Assembly: GCA_934539295.1 (NCBI GenBank)
Contig: CAKTCN010000032.1
Coordinates: 1 to 41,029, forward strand
Length of the DNA stretch: 41,029 bases
DNA from: an uncultured Allosphingosinicella sp.
GTDB lineage: Bacteria; Pseudomonadota; Alphaproteobacteria; Sphingomonadales; Sphingomonadaceae
Direction: 5' to 3'
The first letter of the stretch is position 1, and every line of letters begins with the position of its first letter. Of this stretch, positions 19,696-29,013 are shown one piece after another. The position numbers and the translations under genes are program-made. Under the pieces are notes generated by a model, which made no database searches, was not told where the DNA came from, and was given only the letters and a program-made list of their open reading frames with translations.

Positions 19696-20657
19696 AAACC
19701 TTCCCTGGTGACGAATGCCTGTTCGCCCTCCTTTAGGCCGTCTTCGGGGGTTTCGGCTAGAGCCGCGTTGATTTCGGCGCCAATCACCACCCCGAGGCCG
19801 ATTATGAAGAAGAAGATCAGGGCGATCATGACGCCGGCAAGGCTGCCGTAAGTGAGGTCGTAGCCACCGAGGGAGGACAGGACGACCGGCAGCAGCGCGG
19901 TCGTGCCCATCCACCAGATCGTGACGAACAACGGGCCCGGCCACTTACGGCACTGGTGCACGCGATAACGATGCGGCGTCAGCGAGTAGAAGAGCAGGTA
20001 GAGCGCGCCGAACAGGACCAGGCCGGGCACTATGCGGAACACGGTGACGAGGCCGACGATCCGATCCGCGCCGGGCACGATGTCGACCAGGAATTCCTGG
20101 AGGTTGCTGAGGATCACCGAAACGCTGAAGGCAATGAGCGCGAGCACGACGGACGCCGCAATCATGCCGATCGATCCCAGCCGATATTCCCAGAATGGAC
20201 GGCTGAACGTCACACCGTAAGCGCGGCGGATTATGTCGCGGATCGTCTCGATGAACCCGCCGGTGGTCCACAGCCCGACGATGGCGCCGGCCCACAGGAG
20301 GCCGCCCGACCGGGCGTTGAGCACGTCCTCGATCGGTTTCCTCAGCACGTCGGCCACGTCGGGCGGCATGGTCTGGAGGAGGCCGATCACGGCGGCCAGG
20401 CCTTCCTCCGTCTGCCCGAACAGGCGCGCGGCGGCGGCCGCCACGATGACGAAGGGAAAGATGGAGGTGAGGGCAAGATAGGCGAGATTGCCGGCGTGGA
20501 TGAAACCGTCGGAATAGACGCCCACGAAGACGCGCTTCATGACTTCATAGGCATAGGTGCCGGGCCGCACCTTCTCCACGCGCTTGTCGAAGCGGGCGCG
20601 TGCCTTTGCGAAGCGCTTGCGCCTGGCCTCTGGCGATTCGGGTGAGATATCCTGCAC
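19692..20657 (-). CDS. YihY/BrkB-family inner-membrane protein
   Basis: The 321-aa protein has about six membrane helices: around 55-80 (LAYLALTSIFPFVIVAAAAARL), 125-145, 175-200 (MIAASVVLALIAFSVSVIL), 220-245 (GLVLFGALYLLFY), 250-275 and 280-310 (MIALIFFFIIGLGVVIGAE). The order of helices and the GLLWAGAIVGLWTTGGFIETI stretch match the YihY/BrkB family, whose biochemical role is not settled. It is 7 bp downstream of the dnaJ-like gene and overlaps fabI by 4 bp, so it is part of the operon. Confidence 0.9.
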   Translation of the reverse strand: MQDISPESPEARRKRFAKARARFDKRVEKVRPGTYAYEVMKRVFVGVYSDGFIHAGNLAYLALTSIFPFVIVAAAAARLFGQTEEGLAAVIGLLQTMPPDVADVLRKPIEDVLNARSGGLLWAGAIVGLWTTGGFIETIRDIIRRAYGVTFSRPFWEYRLGSIGMIAASVVLALIAFSVSVILSNLQEFLVDIVPGADRIVGLVTVFRIVPGLVLFGALYLLFYSLTPHRYRVHQCRKWPGPLFVTIWWMGTTALLPVVLSSLGGYDLTYGSLAGVMIALIFFFIIGLGVVIGAEINAALAETPEDGLKEGEQAFVTREGL

Positions 20658-20664
20658 GAAGATG

Positions 20665-21612
20665 CTAGACGCCCAGATTGGCCCTTGGGTTTCCTTGGCC
20701 CTTGCCGGGCCAGCTTTCGATGAAGGTCTTGAGCGCCTCGTCGGCGGCCGGAACCTCCACCATCAAGGTCACGAGCTGGTCGCCGCGGCCGCCCTTTCCG
20801 GTAAAGCCCTTGCCCTTCAGGCGCAGCGTCTTGCCGGAGGAAGAGCCTGCCGGAACGCTGACCATCACGGCGCCATCGACGGTCGGCACCTTGACCTTGG
20901 CGCCGAGCACCGCCTCGTCGAGCGAGATGGGAAGGTCGAGGCGGATATTGTCGCCCTCACGCCGGAAGAAGCGGTGCGGCGCGATATCGATCGTGACGAT
21001 CGCGTCGCCGTTGCCGCCCGGCCCTTCCTGCCCCTGGCCGGCGAGGCGCACCTTGGTGCCTTCCTCGACACCGGCGGGAAGCTTGATGGCGACCGTCTTG
21101 CCGCCGGGAAGAGTGACGCGCTGTTCCTTTAGCGTGGCCGCATCCTCGAACGGGACGGACAGGCGATAGCCGGCATCAGCGCCCTTCTGCGGCGCGGCGC
21201 GGCGTGCGCCGCCGAACCCGCCGAACGGACCGCCGCCGCCGCCGCCGGCGCGCCGCGTGGCGCCGCCGAACAGGCCCTCGAACAGGTCGGAAAGGTCAGC
21301 CGTCTCCCCGCCAAAGGCTTCCGGACCGCCGCTGCGGCTGTAGGTGCCGCCGCCCGGGCTACCGCCGCCGAAGCCGAATGGCGCCCGCGGATTGCCGTCC
21401 TCGTCGATTTCGCCGCGATCATATTGGGCGCGCTTGTCCTTGTCGGACAGGATGTCATAGGCGCGCGTCACCTTGGAGAAGCGTTCCGAGGCGTTGGGAT
21501 TGTCCGTGTTGCGGTCGGGGTGAAGCTCCTTGGCGAGCTTGCGATACGCCTTCTTGATGTCGGCTTCGCCCGCACCGCGGGCTACACCAAGCTGGGAATA
21601 AAGATCGGCCAT
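20665..21612 (-). CDS. J-domain co-chaperone of the DnaJ/CbpA type without zinc finger
   Basis: The 315-aa protein starts MADLYSQLGVARGAGEADIK. The J domain (1-70) has the HPD motif in KELHPDRNTDN, so it can stimulate DnaK ATPase. A Gly/Phe-rich stretch (about 80-150) follows, and then the two-part C-terminal substrate domain (VPFEDAATLKEQRVTLPGG, RREGDNIRLDLPISLDEA). No CxxCxGxG zinc repeats are present, so it is a class B/CbpA-like protein rather than the main DnaJ. No dnaK is near. A 16-bp palindrome lies 38 bp upstream of the ATG. Confidence 0.9.
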   Translation of the reverse strand: MADLYSQLGVARGAGEADIKKAYRKLAKELHPDRNTDNPNASERFSKVTRAYDILSDKDKRAQYDRGEIDEDGNPRAPFGFGGGSPGGGTYSRSGGPEAFGGETADLSDLFEGLFGGATRRAGGGGGGPFGGFGGARRAAPQKGADAGYRLSVPFEDAATLKEQRVTLPGGKTVAIKLPAGVEEGTKVRLAGQGQEGPGGNGDAIVTIDIAPHRFFRREGDNIRLDLPISLDEAVLGAKVKVPTVDGAVMVSVPAGSSSGKTLRLKGKGFTGKGGRGDQLVTLMVEVPAADEALKTFIESWPGKGQGNPRANLGV

Positions 21613-21649
21613 CCGTCGTGGTTCTTCTACCTGCTTCCAAATGTCCACT

Positions 21650-21665
21650 GTTGCCGATCGGCAAC
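21650..21665. promoter_or_regulatory. 16-bp perfect palindrome upstream of the dnaJ-like gene
   Basis: GTTGCCGATCGGCAAC is exactly its own reverse complement. It sits 38 bp before the dnaJ-like ATG and about 240 bp before pdxH, in the divergent intergenic region. It is a plausible operator for a dimeric regulator; the protein is not known. Confidence 0.5.
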
Positions 21666-21903
21666 GCCCCAGCAGATGGTGAAGCGCCGGCCCCGACGCA
21701 AGCGCGACTCGAAAGGTCACAATAAGTGCACACTAGATTCACACCCAACGGGCTGTTTTGCGTTTTTCGGCACGTCGGGCTTCCCGCGCCCGCCCGTTCG
21801 CCACGCAGCGGTCGGCACGCGATGATGGCACAGGCCCGCCGCTGTAGGAAAGCGGGCGTTCGCGGGCCGTGACGCGCAAGCAAAAAATGGGCATGGACCA
21901 GGG

Positions 21904-22482
21904 ATGAGCACCGATCCACATGCCCTGTTCGAAGACTGGCTGGCTGAGGCACGCGCCGCCGAGTCCAACGACCCCGAAGCGATGGCACTGGCCACCGCCG
22001 ACATGCGCGGACGCCCGTCGTCGCGCATGGTGCTGCTGAAGGGCCATGATGCCCGCGGCTTCACGTTCTACACCAATCTGGACAGCCGCAAGGGCGGGGA
22101 ACTGGCGGCAAACCCGTTCGCGGCGCTGCTTTTCCACTGGAAGTCGCTGCGGCGGCAGGTGCGGGTCGAGGGCGCCGTGGAGGCAGTGAGCGATGCGGAA
22201 GCAGATGCGTATTTCGCAACCCGGGCGCGGGACTCCCAACTCGGTGCCTGGGCGTCGGACCAGTCGCGGCCGCTGGATGCGCGCGAGACGTTCGAGGCAC
22301 GGTTTGCGGAGGCCAAGGCACGGTTCGAAGGCGGCGACGTGCCGCGCCCGCCGCGCTGGTCCGGCTCCAGGGTCGCGCCGGAGCGGATCGAATTCTGGTC
22401 GGACCGGGCGTTCCGCCTGCATGAACGGCGCGTCTTCGTGCGCACTGGCGAGGGGTGGAGCGAGGGATTGCTTTACCCTTAG
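21904..22482 (+). CDS. pdxH: Pyridoxamine/pyridoxine 5'-phosphate oxidase
   Basis: PdxH oxidises PNP/PMP to pyridoxal phosphate with FMN. The 192-aa protein has the FMN-binding segment [20 protein letters not shown], then [20 protein letters not shown], and the C-terminal [14 protein letters not shown] plus RLHERRVF motifs. The length is normal. It stands alone on the plus strand, divergent from the dnaJ-like cluster. PLP made here is needed by SerC encoded nearby. Confidence 0.96.
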   Translation: MSTDPHALFEDWLAEARAAESNDPEAMALATADMRGRPSSRMVLLKGHDARGFTFYTNLDSRKGGELAANPFAALLFHWKSLRRQVRVEGAVEAVSDAEADAYFATRARDSQLGAWASDQSRPLDARETFEARFAEAKARFEGGDVPRPPRWSGSRVAPERIEFWSDRAFRLHERRVFVRTGEGWSEGLLYP

Positions 22483-22692
22483 TTCTTATAACCCGAGCGG
22501 GAGGCGCCTCGTTTCCGGCCGTTTCGAGCGACTTCGAGAAACTTCGGATGCTCCGCTCTCCGCCCCCGCTTCTCGACCTCGCTCGAAGCGAACGTTTGGG
22601 TTCGGGAAGAGGGAGGGAAACGGATATCTAAGCTGTTCGCGGGCCTACGCGCAGGAAGATCATTTGGCGCGGAGGCGTGCATCCACCGCCGA

Positions 22693-22717
22693 CTCCTCCC
22701 TGCGAGGCAGGGAGGAG
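22693..22717 (-). terminator. Hairpin downstream of cpoB-like gene and pdxH
   Basis: A perfect 11-bp stem (CTCCTCCCTGC / GCAGGGAGGAG, loop GAG) lies 9 bases past the stop of the minus-strand cpoB-like gene and about 210 bp after pdxH. There is no T-run, so the efficiency is uncertain. The rest of the 243-bp gap (22483-22725) shows no gene. Confidence 0.6.
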
Positions 22718-22725
22718 AGTAGGCC

Positions 22726-23469
22726 TTAGCCGCACTTTGCGTCGGTGCGGGCCTTGGGAAGGCGTTGCTTCAGCCAGTCGCGCATGTTGGGGTAGACGTC
22801 GGCCAACTCGTCATAGACCTTGCAGGCCTCCGATGGCTTCTTGAGCTGGGTCAGCGCCTGGCCGAGGAAATAAAGGCTGTCGGCGGCGCGCTCGCCCTTG
22901 GGGTTCGACTGGTAGTTGGACAACAGGACCTTGGCAGCGGATGCCGGCTTGCCGTCGTCCAGATAGGCGCGGCCCGCGAGGTTGAGGGCATAGCTCGCGC
23001 GCTTGTGCTTGGGATATTTCTTGGCCATCTCCTGAAGCGAAGTCTGCGCCTCGGTGAACCTGCCGCCTTCCCATTGGCGGAAGCCGGCCAGATAGGCGTC
23101 CTCGCCTGCGTCACCGGTCGAGGCAGGTGCGGCGGCCGCGCTCTCATCAGCGGGCGCATCGACGGGGGCAGCCGGCGGCGTCACCTGGACCGGGCGGTTT
23201 TCCATTTCCTTGCGGAGGGAGGCGACCTCATTTTCGAGCTGGCGGGTGCGATAGCCGCTTTCCTCCACCTGGCCGGTCAGCCGGGCAAGCTGCGCCTCCA
23301 GCGCGTCAATGCGGGCGGTAAGGTCGGCGACCGCGGTGCTGGCGGGGAGGCCCGCGGGATCGACATTGCCCGTCTCCGGCCGGATTTCCGGTTCAAGCCA
23401 GGGCTGGTTCTGCGCCGAAACCGCAGAAGAAGTGACGAGAAGAAGTGCCGCAACACCCAGGAAACGCAT
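22726..23469 (-). CDS. cpoB: Tol-Pal-associated coiled-coil/TPR protein (CpoB/YbgF-like)
   Basis: The 247-aa protein has a signal peptide (MRFLGVAALLLVTSSAVSAQ), a coiled coil at about 45-95 (DLTARIDALEAQLARLTGQV), a Pro/Ala linker, and a C-terminal TPR domain with GEDAYLAGFRQWEGGRFTEA, LAGRAYLDDGKPASAAKVLL and SLYFLGQALTQLKKPSEAC. This is the CpoB/YbgF layout, which links Tol-Pal constriction with peptidoglycan synthesis. No tol or pal genes are in the window. It follows the rodZ-like gene after 209 bp and may be separately transcribed. Confidence 0.88.
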   Translation of the reverse strand: MRFLGVAALLLVTSSAVSAQNQPWLEPEIRPETGNVDPAGLPASTAVADLTARIDALEAQLARLTGQVEESGYRTRQLENEVASLRKEMENRPVQVTPPAAPVDAPADESAAAAPASTGDAGEDAYLAGFRQWEGGRFTEAQTSLQEMAKKYPKHKRASYALNLAGRAYLDDGKPASAAKVLLSNYQSNPKGERAADSLYFLGQALTQLKKPSEACKVYDELADVYPNMRDWLKQRLPKARTDAKCG

Positions 23470-23678
23470 GCATTAACCCCGCAACAGACTTGGCCGAACC
23501 TTTAACATGAGGCTGCGCGCCTGTCCCCAGGATTAAGATGGCCGCGCCGCGTGGATACGATCCTGAGCCGCCGGCTCATGCGGATGGAGCACGTCGCGCT
23601 AGGGAAGTCAAATCCGCACGGAAGAATGACAGGGCGTCGACAGGACCGGCCGGTACCGCGCGCGAGAGACGCGAGTGT

Positions 23679-24533
23679 TTAATTGCCCGGCGCGGCGGCC
23701 GGACCCGGCACGGGTTGGCTCGGTTGGGGCAGGGTCGGCTGGCCCGTGCCGCCCTGCGCGCCGCCCGTGCGGGCAATCAGGTCGGCGGGGAGGAGGCTGA
23801 CATTGTTGATCGTCTGTTCGGGGTTGCCGAGCGGCGGGATCCGGGTGGAGCCTACCGACACGGTGATCGCCTGCGGGCGACCGGTGCGGATCTGCGGCGC
23901 CTGTGCGGTGGCCGGCACCTCGAACTTCTGCCCGGCCTGGAGCACGCCCTGGAACAGGGATGCGCCGCCGCTCGCCTCATAGACGCGCAGCCATACCTCG
24001 TCGGTGGCGGTGAGGACGACCGGGCCGGTGGTGGCGGCAGGCGCAGGAGCGCCCTGCGGCTGGGCCGGCTGCGCCGCCGTCTGTGCCGGCGCCTCGGCAA
24101 CCGGCGTGTCCAGCGGGTCAATGTCGTCGTTGACGGCCATGTTGCGCCAGATGAGGTAGCCGCCGACCAGCAGGGCCAGCACCACGACCACGATCGTGAC
24201 GAGCGAGCGCGGCGGCACGCGGGCGGGATCGGCCGGCTCATACAATGCGGCGGGCGCATCGTAGGTGGCGCGCGTGGCGCCGAGTTGCTGGCGAAGCTCC
24301 GCGCCGACTTCGTTGCCGTTGAGGCCGACGGCGTTGGCGTAGGCGCGGGCGAAACCGACGCTGTATGTGGTGGCGGGCAGCGCTTCCCACTCGCCGTCCT
24401 CGATATGGCCGAGATGGCGGATCGGGATACGGGTCTGGGTGGCGACCTCCTCCAGGCTCAGCCCCCTCGCTTCGCGGGCATCTTTCAGCCGCCTGCCGAT
24501 GCTGGCCACCCCCGCCGGATCCACTTCGCTCAT
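23679..24533 (-). CDS. rodZ: RodZ-like cytoskeletal/helix-turn-helix membrane protein
   Basis: The 284-aa protein has a cytoplasmic HTH domain (IGRRLKDAREARGLSLEEVA, about 12-80), one transmembrane helix at about 115-137 (SLVTIVVVVLALLVGGYLIW), a Pro/Gln/Ala linker, and a C-terminal beta domain of the DUF4115 type (VWLRVYEASGGASLFQGVLQ). This order is the RodZ/MreB-partner layout for cell shape. The ATG at 24533 has AGGA 8 bases upstream. It is downstream of ptsP by 102 bp and may share its transcript. Confidence 0.85.
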   Translation of the reverse strand: MSEVDPAGVASIGRRLKDAREARGLSLEEVATQTRIPIRHLGHIEDGEWEALPATTYSVGFARAYANAVGLNGNEVGAELRQQLGATRATYDAPAALYEPADPARVPPRSLVTIVVVVLALLVGGYLIWRNMAVNDDIDPLDTPVAEAPAQTAAQPAQPQGAPAPAATTGPVVLTATDEVWLRVYEASGGASLFQGVLQAGQKFEVPATAQAPQIRTGRPQAITVSVGSTRIPPLGNPEQTINNVSLLPADLIARTGGAQGGTGQPTLPQPSQPVPGPAAAPGN

Positions 24534-24635
24534 TTCTGCATCCTTGACGCCATTCGGCACATTCCCCGCCGCTCCGCGACTCACCACATAGCAGCGACTA
24601 TTCAATGTCAACGCCGCAAAAACGCGGTATGTTTC

Positions 24636-26909
24636 CTACCAGATCGCGACCCTGTTCGCCGCGGCCCAATCGGCCAGTGCGGAGCGCAGGTCGTGCGGGG
24701 GGCGGGCAAGCATCTCCTCCACCGCCACGCGGACCTTGGTCGCGTCGAGCGAGCGCACCATAGCCTTGATGGGGCCGACCGCCACCGGCGTGATCGACAG
24801 GCGGCGCAGGCCGATCCCGATCAGCGCCATCGCCTCCAGTGGGCGGCCACCCATTTCACCGCAGACGCCCACGGGCACGTCATGGGCCGCCGCCTCGCGC
24901 ACCACGCGGCGCAGGAAACGTAGGATGGCGGGGCTCAGCCAGTCATAGCGTTCGGCCAGCCGCGGATGCGCGCGGTCGGCGGCAAACAGGAACTGGGTGA
25001 GGTCGTTGGTGCCGATCGACAGGAAGTCGAGGCGGGGAAGCAGCATGTCCAGCGTCTCGGCCAATGCCGGCACCTCCAGCATGGCGCCGTACAGGATGCG
25101 GGTGGGAAGCAGCTTCTTGCGCGCAGACAGCCAGTCGCGCTGCTCCTCCACCAGGGCCTTGGCGGCGTCGAACTCCCACGGCTCGGACACCATGGGGAAC
25201 ATGACGTTGAGTTCACGCCCGGCGGCAGCCTCAAGAAGGGCGCGGGCCTGTGCCTTCATCAGCGCCGAGCGATCGAGCGAGAGGCGCAGCGCGCGCCAGC
25301 CCATCGCCGGATTCTCCTCGTCGCCAGTTTCGCTGGTCTGGAGATAGGGCAGTGCCTTGTCGCCGCCGATGTCGAGCGTGCGGAAGATGACGGGCTTGTG
25401 CCCGGCCGCGTCCAGCACCGACTTGTAGAGGCGCTGCTGGCTTTCGCGGCGCGGCAGGCTGGCCGAGACTAGGAACTGGAATTCGGTGCGGAACAGGCCG
25501 ATGCCGTCGGCGCCCACCGCCTCGATCGCCTCCACGTCGTCACGCAGGCCCGCATTGATGGACACGGTGACGCGCTGTTCGTCCAGGGTGATCGCCGGCT
25601 CGCTTTTCAGCGCGGCATATTGGGCGCGCTGGCGCTGCTTGGTGAGGAGCTTGGCGTCGAATGCTTCCTCGGCGGCGCTGGAGGGACGGACATGGACGAT
25701 CGCCTCGTCCCCATCGAGCAGCAGTTCGTCTCCTTCCTGCACGGCCTGGCGGATCGCGCGCACGCGGCCCAGCATGGGAATGCCCATGGCGCGCGCGACG
25801 ATAGTGACATGGGCGGTGAGCGACCCTTCTTCCAGGATAACGCCCTTCAGGCGGCGGCGGTCATATTCCAGCAGCTCGGCCGGGCCCAGGTTGCGCGCGA
25901 TCAGGATCGTGTCGTTGCGAAGCCCGGTCTGCGCCGCCGTGCCGAGCTGTCCGGACACGATGCGCAGCAGACGGTTGGACAGATCATCGAGGTCGTGCAT
26001 CCGCTCCTTGAGCAGCGGATCGTCGATCTCGCGCATGCGGGTCTGGGTGCGCTGGCGCACGCGCTCGATCGCGGCCTCGGCCGTGAGGCCGCTGTCGATC
26101 GCCTCGTTGATGCGCCTGGACCATCCCTCGTCATAGGCGAACATCTTGTAGGTCTCGAGGATCTCCTGATGCTCGCCCGCCGTGCCGAATTCGGCGATGT
26201 TGGTCATGTTGTCGATCTGCTCGCGCATCCGGCGGAATGCCGAATAGACGCGCTGCCGCTCGGCCTCCGTATCGTCGGCGACCGTATGCTCGATCATCAC
26301 GCGCGGCTGATGGTAGACGGCCATGCCCTTGGCCATGCCGGTGACCAGGCGGAAGCCGGCGAGGCGGGTTGCGCCCGCATCGCGGGCGCCCGATGCGGTG
26401 GCGCTCTTGTCGACCAGCCCGGCTCCGGCGATCAGTTCGGATAGGACCATGGCAACGGTTTGCAGCGCCTCGATCTCGACATCGTCATAGCCGCGCGGTT
26501 CCGCATGCTGGACGCACAGCACGCCGATCGCCCGCTCGCTGCGCACGATGGGGACGCCGGCGAAGCTGTGGAACAGTTCCTCCCCCGTTTCGGGGCGATA
26601 GGCGAATTCGGGATGCTGCGCCGCCTCGTCCAGGTTCAGGACCGCGACACGATCGGCAATGGTGCCGACCAGGCCCTCGCCCTGCGCAAGCTTGGTGACG
26701 TGCACCGCGCTCTGGTTGAGGCCCACGGTGGCGAACAGTTCCAGCACGCCTTCGCGCAGCAGGTAGACGGAACAGACTTCGCTCGACATGGCGTCGGCGA
26801 TGATCTGCACCACGCGATTGAGCTTTGCCTGCGTGCCGGATCGCGCGGCCATCACCTCGTGAAGGCCGGTGAGGATTTCCCGGGCGGAGGTGGCGGAAGC
26901 GGTGACCAT
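24636..26909 (-). CDS. ptsP: Phosphoenolpyruvate-protein phosphotransferase PtsP (EI-Ntr)
   Basis: EI-Ntr transfers phosphate from PEP to NPr in the nitrogen PTS, a regulatory cascade. The 757-aa protein starts with a GAF domain (about 20-165), then the EI region. The phospho-histidine lies in GSLTAHVTIVARAMG at about 367, the PEP-binding part carries FRTEFQFL, and the C-terminal VGVCGEMGG has the Cys. The start is the ATG at 26909; a GTG two codons before is also possible. Upstream lies a divergent histidine kinase. No ptsH, ptsO or ptsN is in the window. Confidence 0.96.
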   Translation of the reverse strand: MVTASATSAREILTGLHEVMAARSGTQAKLNRVVQIIADAMSSEVCSVYLLREGVLELFATVGLNQSAVHVTKLAQGEGLVGTIADRVAVLNLDEAAQHPEFAYRPETGEELFHSFAGVPIVRSERAIGVLCVQHAEPRGYDDVEIEALQTVAMVLSELIAGAGLVDKSATASGARDAGATRLAGFRLVTGMAKGMAVYHQPRVMIEHTVADDTEAERQRVYSAFRRMREQIDNMTNIAEFGTAGEHQEILETYKMFAYDEGWSRRINEAIDSGLTAEAAIERVRQRTQTRMREIDDPLLKERMHDLDDLSNRLLRIVSGQLGTAAQTGLRNDTILIARNLGPAELLEYDRRRLKGVILEEGSLTAHVTIVARAMGIPMLGRVRAIRQAVQEGDELLLDGDEAIVHVRPSSAAEEAFDAKLLTKQRQRAQYAALKSEPAITLDEQRVTVSINAGLRDDVEAIEAVGADGIGLFRTEFQFLVSASLPRRESQQRLYKSVLDAAGHKPVIFRTLDIGGDKALPYLQTSETGDEENPAMGWRALRLSLDRSALMKAQARALLEAAAGRELNVMFPMVSEPWEFDAAKALVEEQRDWLSARKKLLPTRILYGAMLEVPALAETLDMLLPRLDFLSIGTNDLTQFLFAADRAHPRLAERYDWLSPAILRFLRRVVREAAAHDVPVGVCGEMGGRPLEAMALIGIGLRRLSITPVAVGPIKAMVRSLDATKVRVAVEEMLARPPHDLRSALADWAAANRVAIW

Positions 26910-27056
26910 GACCACCCGCTACCAGATTGACGCGCGGCTTTCCAACGCTTGCGGAGAATGCCGGGCTTGATCGAAGGCACGCTACGGGTAATGCCATGAG
27001 CGGGGGGACGTTGAAGGGCGGTGCCATGCGGCGCGGTCCGGCGATTCCAGGTGTGC

Positions 27057-28970
27057 ATGGCTGACACGACGCAGATCCACGACAAGACGGCGGCCCAGCG
27101 CTTCGAGCTGCTGGTCAACGCCGTCACGGATTATGCCATCTACATGCTTGACGCGAACGGCGTGGTGGCGAGCTGGAATCCGGGTGCCCGGCGATTCAAG
27201 GGCTATGAGGATCACGAGATCATCGGCAGCCACTTCTCCCGCTTCTTCACGCAGGAGGACCGGGCGGCCGACCTGCCCGGCCGCGCGCTCCGTGTCGCGG
27301 CGCAGGAGGGCAAGTTCGAATCGGAAGGCTGGCGGGTGCGCAAGGACGGCACCCGTTTCTGGGCGCATGTGGTCGTGGATCCGATCCGGAGCGATGACGG
27401 CGCGGTGATCGGCTATGCCAAGATCACCCGCGACGTGACGGAGCGGCGGGCGGCCGAGCAGGCCCTGTTCGACAGCGAGCAGCGTTTTCGGATCCTTGTC
27501 CAGGGGGTGCGCGATTATGCCATCTACATGCTCGACCCCGGCGGGCGGATCAGCAACTGGAATACGGGCGCCGAGGCGATCAAGGGCTATACGGCCGACG
27601 AGATCGTGGGCGCGCATTTCTCGCGCTTCTACACGGAAGAGGACCGCGCGCGGAGCGAGCCGGAGCGGGCGCTCGATACCGCGCTCAGCGCAGGCAAATA
27701 TGAGATGGAGGCATGGCGCGTCCGCAAGGACGGCACGCGTTTCTGGGCAAGCGTGGTGATCGACCCGATCCACGACGAGGAAGGCCGCCTGCTCGGCTAT
27801 GCCAAGATCACGCGCGACATGACGGAGCGCCGCCGCGCGCAGGAGGAATTGGAGGAAGCGCGCGCCGCCCTGTTCCAATCGCAGAAGATGCAGGCGCTGG
27901 GCGAGCTGACCGGCGGGATCGCGCACGATTTCAACAATCTGATGACGGTGATCCGCGGATCGGCCGACCTGCTCCGCCGCCCCGACCTCGCCGCCGAGAA
28001 GCGCGAGCGCTACCTGCAGGCGATCATTGAGACGGCCGACCGGGCGGCGACGCTGACCAGCCACCTGCTCGCGTTCGGGCGGCGGCAGGCGTTGAAGCCG
28101 GAGGTCTTGGATCTCAACGTCCGGCTCGATGCGCTGGGCGAAGTGCTTGCGCGCACCTTGGAAAGCCAGGTGGAGTTGAAGCTCGACCTGGGGGCAGGCG
28201 TGTGGCCGGTCGAGGTGGACGCGACCCAGTTCGAGACCGCACTGCTGAACGCGGCGTTCAATGCACGCGATGCCATGCCGGGCGGGGGCATCCTGACCCT
28301 GTCCACCCGCAACGTCACAGAGCCGAGCGGCGACATGGTGTGCGTGTCGATCGTCGACACCGGGGAAGGCATGCCCGAGGAGGTCGTGAGCCGCGCGTTC
28401 GAGCCATTCTTCACCACCAAGCCGGTCGGCAAGGGAACGGGCCTTGGCCTGTCGCAGATCCACGGTTTCGCCGCGCAGAGCGGCGGCCGGGCGGAGATCC
28501 GGTCGAGGGCGGGCCAAGGCACCACGATCAGCCTGTTCCTGCCGCGCACCTTCAAGCGAGCCACGGCCGCATCCCACACCGATGGTGCCGCCATGCTGTC
28601 GCCGGGCGGATGCGTGCTGGTGGTCGAGGATAACGACCATGTCCGCACCTTCGCCTGCCAGCTGCTGGAGGATCTCGGCTACCGCACGGTTCCGGCCGGA
28701 TCGGGGGAGGAGGCGCTGGACCTGGTCGGCAGGGGCGGCATCGACCTCGTCTTCACCGACGTCGTGATGCCGGGGATCAGCGGCGTGCGGCTGGCCCGCG
28801 AGCTGGACGCGGCGCGCCCCGGCCTGCCCGTGCTGCTGGCCAGCGGCTATAGCGACGAGATCGTGGAAGGCGTGGCAGGCGAATATGCGTTCCTGCGCAA
28901 GCCCTATGATGCCGCCACGCTGAGCACGGCGCTGTCGGCCGCGTTGCAGCGCGCGGCGACCATGGCCTGA
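27057..28970 (+). CDS. Hybrid sensor histidine kinase with two tandem PAS domains and a receiver
   Basis: The 637-aa soluble protein has PAS1 (about 15-130), PAS2 (about 145-260), a HisKA dimerisation domain with phospho-His290 in GELTGGIAHDFNNLM, a HATPase domain (N box NARDAM at about 402, DTGEGM at 434, GKGTGLGLS at 458) and a receiver (about 518-635) with Asp568 in FTDVVMPG and Lys615 in RKPYD. No membrane helix is seen, so it senses a cytoplasmic signal. The two PAS domains are nearly alike (DYAIYMLD, KDGTRFWA and GYAKITRD in both), a recent duplication. No separate response regulator is adjacent. A bidirectional hairpin follows. Confidence 0.93.
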   Translation: MADTTQIHDKTAAQRFELLVNAVTDYAIYMLDANGVVASWNPGARRFKGYEDHEIIGSHFSRFFTQEDRAADLPGRALRVAAQEGKFESEGWRVRKDGTRFWAHVVVDPIRSDDGAVIGYAKITRDVTERRAAEQALFDSEQRFRILVQGVRDYAIYMLDPGGRISNWNTGAEAIKGYTADEIVGAHFSRFYTEEDRARSEPERALDTALSAGKYEMEAWRVRKDGTRFWASVVIDPIHDEEGRLLGYAKITRDMTERRRAQEELEEARAALFQSQKMQALGELTGGIAHDFNNLMTVIRGSADLLRRPDLAAEKRERYLQAIIETADRAATLTSHLLAFGRRQALKPEVLDLNVRLDALGEVLARTLESQVELKLDLGAGVWPVEVDATQFETALLNAAFNARDAMPGGGILTLSTRNVTEPSGDMVCVSIVDTGEGMPEEVVSRAFEPFFTTKPVGKGTGLGLSQIHGFAAQSGGRAEIRSRAGQGTTISLFLPRTFKRATAASHTDGAAMLSPGGCVLVVEDNDHVRTFACQLLEDLGYRTVPAGSGEEALDLVGRGGIDLVFTDVVMPGISGVRLARELDAARPGLPVLLASGYSDEIVEGVAGEYAFLRKPYDAATLSTALSAALQRAATMA

Positions 28971-28979
28971 GGCGGTCGG

Positions 28980-29004
28980 GACGGACGGGGATTTCCCGTC
29001 CGTC
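28980..29004. terminator. Bidirectional hairpin between convergent genes
   Basis: A perfect 10-bp stem (GACGGACGGG / CCCGTCCGTC, loop GATTT) is 9 bases after the histidine-kinase stop and 9 bases before the stop of the minus-strand S41 gene. It is suited to end both transcripts. No T-run is present. Confidence 0.7.
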
Positions 29005-29013
29005 TCCGGGTCG

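Noticed and set aside
17833..19851. 672-aa plus-strand frame across aroC and fabI
   Set aside because: Antisense shadow of two well-identified genes, with no domain or ribosome binding site.
26982..28640. 552-aa minus-strand frame opposite the histidine kinase
   Set aside because: Antisense shadow; the sense protein has all kinase motifs.
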